Assembly: GCA_016235455.1 (NCBI GenBank)
Contig: JACRKZ010000182.1
Location: 1-37,558 of the forward strand
Length of the DNA: 37,558 bases
Source: Armatimonadota bacterium
GTDB taxonomy: Bacteria > Armatimonadota > UBA10988
Direction: 5' to 3'
A program made the translations under genes and the position numbers. Numbering within the stretch: position 1 is the stretch's first letter; each line of letters opens with the position of its first letter. Shown here piece by piece: positions 32,187 through 37,558 of the stretch. The notes under the pieces were generated by a model. The model saw only the letters and a program-made list of their open reading frames with translations. It had not been told where the DNA came from and ran no database searches.

Positions 32187-32771
32187 TTGCGAGTCGTCAC
32201 CGTGTTGGGCAGTCCGCGTCGCCGCGGCAATACCGCCACCGTGCTGGCGTGGTCCGAGCAGGCCTGGCGCGAGGCCGGCCACGAGGTCGAGCGTTACGAC
32301 ATCGTCGACTACATTGTGCGCGGCTGCACGGGCTGCTATGCCTGCCAGCGGCCGTCGGCGGTGCCCTCTTGCGCGCAGGACGACGACGCCAACCTGATCC
32401 TGGGTGCCATGGCCCAGGCCGACCTGATCGTGCTGGCATCGCCCGTCTACTGCTGGGGGGTGAGCGCGCAGCTCAAGGCGCTGCTCGATCGCAGCATTGC
32501 GCTGACGCACAACTACGAGGGCGGGTCGGAGTACCTGCTCACCGACCGGCGCGTGGCGTTGCTGGCCACCGCCGGCGGCGGTATCGAGGGCAATGCCGAG
32601 CTCATGTTGCCGCCGTTCGAGCGCTGGGTGGGGTACCATCAGGCGATCAATGCGGGCCACTTGCTGGTGCCCGCCTGCACCGAGCCCGAAGCGCTGAGCG
32701 ACGACCTGGCCGGCGCCGCCCACGCCTTCGCGACCGCCGTGCTGAGCGCGGCGCCAGCCCTGGGAGCCTGA
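32187..32771 (+). CDS. Flavodoxin-fold FMN reductase with four-cysteine motif (iron-sulfur flavoprotein-like)
   Basis: A 194-residue flavodoxin-fold protein of the NADPH-dependent FMN reductase family. The FMN phosphate loop is GSPRRRGNT (8-16). The second flavin loop is LASPVYCWGVSAQLKALLDR. C47, C50, C53 and C62 (GCTGCYACQRPS to SC) give a CxxCxxCx8C pattern close to the compact motif of iron-sulfur flavoproteins, so a [4Fe-4S] cluster is possible. The start is TTG at 32187 with GGAGA six bases upstream; this places the first strand (RVVTVLGSP) correctly. It is the first gene of a four-gene operon, three bases before the URO-D-like gene. Confidence 0.85.
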   Translation: MRVVTVLGSPRRRGNTATVLAWSEQAWREAGHEVERYDIVDYIVRGCTGCYACQRPSAVPSCAQDDDANLILGAMAQADLIVLASPVYCWGVSAQLKALLDRSIALTHNYEGGSEYLLTDRRVALLATAGGGIEGNAELMLPPFERWVGYHQAINAGHLLVPACTEPEALSDDLAGAAHAFATAVLSAAPALGA

Positions 32772-32774
32772 CTG

Positions 32775-33878
32775 ATGACCAGCCGAGAACGCCTGCTGAC
32801 CGCGCTGCACAACGGCCGGCCCGACCGTCTGCCGTGCCAGGTGCATGGCTGGATGACCTTCTACCTCCAGCGCTACCTCGGTGGCATGGACTGGTGGCAG
32901 GCCTATGAGCGCTTCCCGGGCCTGGACTGGGCCATGTACGTCTCGCCCGGCTACGAGTTCGACCCGGCGGCGCTGGCCAACTGGCGTGGCGAGCGTCGTG
33001 ACCTGGGCCGCGACGAGCGCGGCGTGTACCACTGGGACGAGACCATCACCACCCCCGATGGCACGCTGCACCATGCCGGTGGTTACGACGAGATCACCGG
33101 CTGGGAGACCGAATACCTGATCAAGAACGAGCGCGACTTCGAGATCTGGAACCGCTACCGTCCGCGCCCCGTGGCCGTCGACCTGGCGCCGGTGCGCGCG
33201 GCGTATGAGCGACTGGGCGACCGCGGCATCATCCGCAGTCATCCCTGGTCGCCGGGGCAAGGCAGCCCCTGGCAGTCGTTCTGCACGCTGGTGGGCACGC
33301 AGCCAGCCATCCTGTGGGGCATGGATGAGCCGGGCTTCGTGCACCACTGCCTGGAAGCCATCGTCACCGAGACGCTGCGCGTGACCGAGATGTGGGCCGG
33401 CACGCCCGCGGACATGGTGGAGACGGGCGGCGGCGCGGGCTCCAACACGGTCATCAGCCCCAACTTCTTCGCCGAATTCTGTGTGCCCTACGACCAGCGT
33501 CAGCACGCCGCGTTCGACGCCCTGGGCCTGCGCACGGTCTACCACTTGTGTGGCGGCGTGATGAAGATGCTCGACCATGTGCTCGCCAATGGCGCGCACG
33601 GCCTGGAGACCATGACGCCACCGTCGATGGGCGGTGACTGCGACTTGGCGGCCGCGTCACGGCAAGTGGGCGACAAGCTGTTCTTCATCGGCGGGTTTGA
33701 TCAGAACGCCGGCTTCGAGCACGGCACGCCCGAGCGCGCTCGTCAGCTCGTGCTGGAGTGCTTCGAGGCAACCAAGGACCATGCCGGCTACATCTGCTGT
33801 CCGTCGGACCACTTCTTCCACGGTGATACCGCCAACCTGGAGGCGTTTGCCCAGGCCTGCTGCGACTGCGTTTACTGA
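32775..33878 (+). CDS. Uroporphyrinogen decarboxylase-family protein with methyltransferase-type zinc motif
   Basis: A 367-residue TIM-barrel protein of the URO-D superfamily. It begins MTSRERLLTALHNGRPDRLP, as family members do. The residues typical of true HemE (the PRNDxDxxRQ-like N-terminal substrate loop) are not seen. YHLCGG (H257, C259) and YICCPSDHF (C341 or C342) instead match the HxC...C zinc ligands of MtaA/MtbA-type corrinoid methyltransferases. It may therefore transfer or cleave a methyl group, but no corrinoid protein is encoded nearby. It sits between a cysteine-rich flavoprotein and an MFS transporter in a tight operon. Confidence 0.85.
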   Translation: MTSRERLLTALHNGRPDRLPCQVHGWMTFYLQRYLGGMDWWQAYERFPGLDWAMYVSPGYEFDPAALANWRGERRDLGRDERGVYHWDETITTPDGTLHHAGGYDEITGWETEYLIKNERDFEIWNRYRPRPVAVDLAPVRAAYERLGDRGIIRSHPWSPGQGSPWQSFCTLVGTQPAILWGMDEPGFVHHCLEAIVTETLRVTEMWAGTPADMVETGGGAGSNTVISPNFFAEFCVPYDQRQHAAFDALGLRTVYHLCGGVMKMLDHVLANGAHGLETMTPPSMGGDCDLAAASRQVGDKLFFIGGFDQNAGFEHGTPERARQLVLECFEATKDHAGYICCPSDHFFHGDTANLEAFAQACCDCVY

Positions 33879-33887
33879 GCCGTACCC

Positions 33888-35264
33888 ATGCGTTTGACCA
33901 ATCCGTTCGCCGCCTTGCTGCGTTGGTGCCTGGCTGTCGGTGTGCCGGCACCGACCTGGTCGGAGCCGGAGCGCCTCGACTACCAGCAGCGGCACTTGCG
34001 CCGCAACTTCGTGATCAACCTGGCCGAGGGCTCGGCCTGGTGGCTCGGCATGAGCTTCGCCTCGTCGGCCACGGTCATTCCGCTGTTTGTCAGCAAGCTC
34101 ACCAGCAGTACGTGGCCGCTGGGCATCGTGGCCGCCCTGGCCAATGCCGGCTGGCTGCTGCCGCAGCTCTTCACGGCCAACCTGGTGGAGCGGTTGCCGC
34201 ACAAGAAGGCCATCGTGGTGCGGCTCGGCTTCTTCTCCGAGCGCCTGCCGGCGGCGCTGTGGCCGATGGTGGCGGGCTATGCGTTGGGCTCGCCAACGCT
34301 GGCACTGGTCCTGTTCGTCACCTGCTACGGCTGGCATACGCTGGGCTCCGGAGTCATTGCCACCGGCTGGCAGGACATGCTGGCTAACTGCTTCCCCGAA
34401 CGCGTGCGGGGCCGGCTGCTGGGCTTCATGGTGTTCATTGGCTCGGGCATCGGCCTGGCCTGCGCACCGCTGTGCGCGCGTCTGCTGGAGTCGCGGCCGT
34501 TCCCCTCCAACTTCGTGTTGTGCTTCGCCTTGTGCGCGGCGGGCGTCATGGCCTCCGAGATCGTGCTGTGCTTCACGCGCGAGCCGGTCAACCCGGCGGT
34601 CAAGGACCATCAGAGCCACGCGGAGTACTTCCGCGAGTTGCCGCTGCTGCTGCGCGCCGATCGGAACCTGCGCAACTTCGTGCTGGCGCGGCTGATGGGC
34701 GTGTTCGGCGGCATGAGCGTCGGCTTCGTGACGGTCTATGCCGTGCATCGCTGGCACCTGCCCGACGCGGCCGCGGCGTGGTTCACGCGCTGGCTCATGG
34801 CTGGGCAGATGGTGGGCAATCTGGCCTTTGGCACCATGGCCGACCGACTGGGGCACAAGCTGCCGCTGCAGATCGGCTGGACCGGGTCGTGCCTGGCCTT
34901 CCTTGTGGCGCTGGTGGCGCCGACACCGGCCTGGTTCAACGTGGTCTTCTTCCTCATGGGCATCACCGCCGGCGCGAGCTTCGTGTCCGGCGTGCTCATG
35001 GTGCTGGAACTGGCGGTGCCCGAACGCCGCGCCACCTACACCGGCCTGGTCAACACCAGCCTGGGCTTCGCCGGGCTGGCCAGCCCGCTGATCGGCGCCG
35101 GCCTGGCCGAACTCGGCTATCCACTGCTGTTCGGCGTGAGCGTGGCGGCCTACCTGGTGGCGGTGATCGTCCTCACGCGCGGCGTGTCCGACCCGCGGCA
35201 CGGGAGGAGCGACGAGTTGCACGGCCAAGAGACGCTCGAGGCCTGGCGAGGAGACGAGGCATGA
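33888..35264 (+). CDS. MFS transporter
   Basis: A 458-residue major facilitator with about 12 membrane helices. Loop 2-3 carries NLVERLPHKKAIVVRLGF, the MFS basic signature position, and loop 8-9 carries its repeat FGTMADRLGHKLPLQIGW. The N-terminus has an extra 45 hydrophilic residues before helix 1. The substrate is unknown. The operon context suggests uptake of the compound handled by the PIG-L deacetylase and URO-D-like enzyme. The start is nine bases after the previous stop with no clear Shine-Dalgarno, so it probably relies on coupling. It overlaps the next gene by four bases (ATGA). Confidence 0.9.
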   Translation: MRLTNPFAALLRWCLAVGVPAPTWSEPERLDYQQRHLRRNFVINLAEGSAWWLGMSFASSATVIPLFVSKLTSSTWPLGIVAALANAGWLLPQLFTANLVERLPHKKAIVVRLGFFSERLPAALWPMVAGYALGSPTLALVLFVTCYGWHTLGSGVIATGWQDMLANCFPERVRGRLLGFMVFIGSGIGLACAPLCARLLESRPFPSNFVLCFALCAAGVMASEIVLCFTREPVNPAVKDHQSHAEYFRELPLLLRADRNLRNFVLARLMGVFGGMSVGFVTVYAVHRWHLPDAAAAWFTRWLMAGQMVGNLAFGTMADRLGHKLPLQIGWTGSCLAFLVALVAPTPAWFNVVFFLMGITAGASFVSGVLMVLELAVPERRATYTGLVNTSLGFAGLASPLIGAGLAELGYPLLFGVSVAAYLVAVIVLTRGVSDPRHGRSDELHGQETLEAWRGDEA

Positions 35265-36031
35265 GTGGTGCGAGCGAACGGCGTGTGGCTATGTGCCTGA
35301 TGGCGCATCCCGATGACTGTGAGATCCTGGCGGCGGGCACGCTCGCGCATCTCGCGCGCCGTGGCTGGGAAGTGCATATCGCCACCATGTCGCCGGGTGA
35401 CTGCGGTTCGGCCGATCTGGGGCCCGAAGCCATCTCGGCCATCCGCCGTGCCGAGGGCGCCGCCGGTGCGGCCATCATCGGCGCGACGTACCACTGCCTG
35501 GAGAGCCGCGACCTGTACATCATGTTCGACGAGCCCACGCTGCGCCGCGTCTGCAGTCTGATGCGCGCCATCGCGCCCAGCCTGGTCATCACCAACAGCC
35601 CCGACGACTACATGGTCGACCACGAGATGGCCTCCAAGCTGGCCCGTAGCGCCACCTTCGGCTATCCCATCCCCAATGTCGTGCCCGGCGCCATCCTGCC
35701 CGGCTCGGGCATCCCGCACCTCTACTACGCCGATGCGCTAGAGGGCAAGGACATCCTCGGCCGACCCATCACGCCGGGCCTGTACGTCGACATCGCCGAG
35801 ACGCTGGACACAAAAACCGAGATGCTCTGCGCCCACGCCAGCCAGCGCGAGTGGCTAAGGGCGCACCACGGCATGGACCAGTACGTCGTGTCGATGAAGG
35901 CATGGGCTTCAAAGCGAGGCCGCGAATGCGGGCTCGCGACCGCGGAGGGCTTCCGGCAGCATCTGGGCCATGCCTACCCGCAGGACTGCCTGTTGGCGCG
36001 CGAGTTGGGCGACAGCGTGGTTCGCCTGTAG
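35261..36031 (+). CDS. PIG-L family zinc deacetylase (LmbE-like)
   Basis: A 256-residue metallo-deacetylase, the family that removes N-acetyl groups from GlcNAc conjugates such as GlcNAc-PI, mycothiol and bacillithiol precursors. The zinc motif AHPDDCE (15-21) is intact, and the third ligand is H121 in YMVDHEMAS. The C-terminus includes the KTEMLCAHASQREWL block typical of the family. GAGGAG precedes the ATG, which overlaps the MFS stop. The frame is open far upstream, but that part is antisense-like shadow within the MFS gene. It is the last gene of the operon, ending 15 bases before palindromic element copy B. Confidence 0.9.
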   Translation: MSGASERRVAMCLMAHPDDCEILAAGTLAHLARRGWEVHIATMSPGDCGSADLGPEAISAIRRAEGAAGAAIIGATYHCLESRDLYIMFDEPTLRRVCSLMRAIAPSLVITNSPDDYMVDHEMASKLARSATFGYPIPNVVPGAILPGSGIPHLYYADALEGKDILGRPITPGLYVDIAETLDTKTEMLCAHASQREWLRAHHGMDQYVVSMKAWASKRGRECGLATAEGFRQHLGHAYPQDCLLARELGDSVVRL

Positions 36032-36045
36032 CGGAGCGGCCCGAA

Positions 36046-36167
36046 CCAGTGCCGGACCGCCACGCTCCAGCGTGGCATCGGCCGCGAGGCCGACAGGTGG
36101 GCCAGACTGCTGGGGGTGTCGGGTCTTCGACCCGATGCCACGCTAGAGCGTGGCGGTCCGGCACTGG
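36046..36167. repeat. Palindromic intergenic element, copy B
   Basis: The terminal arms 36046-36081 and 36132-36167 are 36 bases long and complementary at 35 positions, the exception being a C/T change at the inner hairpin loop. The left arm's core (36051-36076) is identical to copy A's left arm over 26 bases. Each arm holds the CCACGCT...AGCGTGG hairpin. Internal stems are TCGGCC-GCGA-GGCCGA, starting at about 36078, and TCGGGTC-TTC-GACCCGA (36119-36135). The centre differs from copy A. It fills the gap between the convergent PIG-L and beta-helix genes, ending 13 bases before the latter's stop. Confidence 0.87.
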
Positions 36168-36180
36168 CGGCGATGACTCT

Positions 36181-37558
36181 TCACCGAGCCGTGCGCGGCC
36201 CGTAGTGCGGCAGGGGCTCACCGAACTCGATGGCGCCCAGGTCCGGCGCGCGGCCCGCGACCCGGTCGCCAAAGCCCGGCAACGGCTGGCCGGCGTCGAT
36301 GGCGTTGCTGTCCGCTCGCAGCCGGACATCGACGGTTCGTGGGTCGACCTGCGTGGCCACGGTGGGCGGCAGGGCCAGGCCCGAGGCGAAGGGGTTGCCG
36401 GCAAGCAGCACGGCATGGCGCTCCACGGGTGCCGTGGCGACCATGTCGCCGAACGTGGCATAGCGCCGACCGTTCCACTTGAGGAACATGCGCCAGGGGC
36501 CGCCACCGTAGCCGTCGTAGTCGAAATCGCAACCCTCCATGGCCGGCAGTGCTTCGAAGGCGTAGTTGCCGGTGGTCCCCAGCAGCAGGTTGTTGCGCCA
36601 CACCACGCGGCGCACGCGCTCGTTGGTCATTGACTCCGCGGCACCGCCACGACGCCACGAGGTGTTGTGAATGAACAGAGCGCCCGATGGGCTGTTGTGC
36701 AGCTTGAATGGTCCAAAGGCGTCGAGGTTGAAGAGCACGTTGCGGCTGACGCAGACCGGGCCGCCGTAGACCGGCTGGACGGAGACGCCGTCGAAGCAGT
36801 TGGTCAGTCGATTGGCGAAGCAGCGCGTGTTGCGCGTCGAGTAGTCCATCTCGATGCCGTCGTCGGTACACTCGCTGATGTCGTTGTAGCAGAACTCGAT
36901 GTTCTCCACGCGCGGCGACGGGAAGGTGTCGAGGCCGTCGCCGAAGCCGCGGATGCGGTTGTGGCAGACGGTCATCGCCGTGCCGGTGACCTGCACCGCT
37001 CGCGGGTCCTCGATGCCTTTCGAGCGCGGCCAGGTGCAGGGCCCTTCCATCAGATTGTCGCTTATGAACCAGCCGCGGACCTGATCGCGATCGTTGCGGG
37101 TGCAGGTGATGGCATAGTCCACCCGGTGGAACCAGCAGCGCCGCACGACCAGGCGAGAGGCATCGTGGCCCACCAGACCGAACGACGCGCCGCGGATCTC
37201 CAGTCCTTCGAACCAGACATCGTGGGTCTCCGAGGCGGAGACAGCGCGCCCCGGTCGGCGGGCGGCCCCGGCGCCGGCATCGATGATCGCCGGACCATCG
37301 CCCGCGGCCTGCCAGATGATTGGCCGGCCCGGTTGACCGCTGTGGGTGACGGTGAACACGCCGGGGTAAGTGCCGGCGTGCACCATGAGCAGGTCGCCCG
37401 GCCGGGCCGAAGCGTCGGCGGCCGCCAGGCCGCGGAGCGGGTCGGTGGCCGTGCCGGCGCCGCCGCCGCCACCTGGCACAACGTGCCGCACGCGTTGGTT
37501 GGCGGGCGCTTCGGGCTCGGCCAGTGTGGAGGCGGTCAGGAGCCGCTCGGTCTCGGCG
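36181..37558 (-). CDS. Right-handed parallel beta-helix secreted protein, 5' end outside window
   Basis: A pectate-lyase-like beta-helix protein. The frame is open to the window edge, so the N-terminus (probably with a signal peptide) is missing; a GTG at 37491 is an internal valine in my reading. The visible part opens with RHVVPGGGGGAGTATDPLRG and PGDLLMVHAGTYPGVFTVTH, the usual cap of such proteins. Rungs of parallel beta-helix follow (VWFEGLEIRGASFGLVGHDA, VCHNRIRGFGDGLDTFPSP, FANRLTNCFDGVSVQPVYGG, ALFIHNTSWRRGG). The end DLGAIEFGEPLPHYGPR is the common C-terminal DIGAFE-type signature. Such proteins bind or cleave polysaccharides; no catalytic residues can be named with confidence. Confidence 0.88.
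   Translation of the reverse strand, partial: AETERLLTASTLAEPEAPANQRVRHVVPGGGGGAGTATDPLRGLAAADASARPGDLLMVHAGTYPGVFTVTHSGQPGRPIIWQAAGDGPAIIDAGAGAARRPGRAVSASETHDVWFEGLEIRGASFGLVGHDASRLVVRRCWFHRVDYAITCTRNDRDQVRGWFISDNLMEGPCTWPRSKGIEDPRAVQVTGTAMTVCHNRIRGFGDGLDTFPSPRVENIEFCYNDISECTDDGIEMDYSTRNTRCFANRLTNCFDGVSVQPVYGGPVCVSRNVLFNLDAFGPFKLHNSPSGALFIHNTSWRRGGAAESMTNERVRRVVWRNNLLLGTTGNYAFEALPAMEGCDFDYDGYGGGPWRMFLKWNGRRYATFGDMVATAPVERHAVLLAGNPFASGLALPPTVATQVDPRTVDVRLRADSNAIDAGQPLPGFGDRVAGRAPDLGAIEFGEPLPHYGPRTAR

Noticed and set aside
29119..32397. A 1092-codon open frame antisense to glnE
   Set aside because: It has no coherent domains, is rich in Gln/Arg/His/Gly/Ala as expected for the complement of GC-rich coding DNA, and the opposite strand is an unmistakable full-length GlnE.
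34472..35260. Upstream extension of the PIG-L frame to 519 residues, possibly a fusion
   Set aside because: The first 263 residues are an out-of-frame reading of the MFS gene. A Shine-Dalgarno and ATGA overlap mark the real start at 35261.
1..37558. CRISPR arrays, tRNA or rRNA genes, insertion sequences, phage genes, riboswitches
   Set aside because: No regularly spaced direct repeats, no tRNA-like cloverleaf or rRNA sequence, no transposase or integrase motifs, and no leader long enough for a known riboswitch were seen; the gaps are mostly under 180 bases.

Overview
This is a GC-rich bacterial chromosome segment (clearly above 65% G+C by eye), densely packed with 28 protein-coding genes on both strands. 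No RNA genes, CRISPR, transposase, phage or plasmid genes were seen, and no gene-free stretch exceeds 300 bases. Housekeeping genes (MurJ, Mfd, GlnE, ROK glucokinase) sit beside families common in Armatimonadota and the Planctomycetota/Verrucomicrobiota/Lentisphaerota group: a DUF4838 glycan-associated protein, a DUF6785-type membrane protein, a right-handed beta-helix secreted protein, and uroporphyrinogen-decarboxylase-like and PIG-L deacetylase proteins. I lean to Armatimonadota or a PVC-type bacterium, with low certainty at phylum level.

Layout. 2-2387 (+): Memo-family protein (5' end outside the window) and an HD phosphohydrolase. 6695-2400 (-): an orphan OppC-type permease, then an ECF sigma factor, a translationally coupled small membrane protein (probable anti-sigma), an HtrA protease and an anchored exported protein. 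6751-8327 (+): two lipoproteins around a small soluble protein. 12978-8320 (-): an overlapping three-gene operon of GNAT acetyltransferase, MurJ and a polytopic DUF6785-type protein. 13093-16351 (+): an all-helical toroid-like protein and a winged-helix AAA+ ATPase, closed by a clear intrinsic terminator. 18821-16503 (-): a stand-alone receiver protein and a large secreted protein. 19004-27312 (+): ROK kinase with a good promoter, Mfd, and the DUF4838 protein. 32094-27493 (-): GlnE, a lipoprotein and an RlaP-like nucleotidyltransferase. 32187-36031 (+): a tight four-gene operon of cysteine-rich flavoprotein, URO-D/MtaA-like protein, MFS transporter and PIG-L deacetylase. 36181 to the window end (-): beta-helix protein, 5' end outside.

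The sigma / membrane protein / HtrA set looks like an envelope-stress circuit of the sigE-rseA-htrA kind. The 32187-36031 operon looks like an uptake-and-catabolism cassette. The glycan-related secreted proteins fit a polysaccharide-using life style.

Non-coding structure. Two copies of a roughly 110-120 bp palindromic element (27341-27452 and 36046-36167) both lie between convergent genes. They share near-identical inverted ends, each itself a hairpin, and have different cores. A different 62-bp inverted repeat lies between the ROK kinase and Mfd genes. These repeats are the least explained features of the window.
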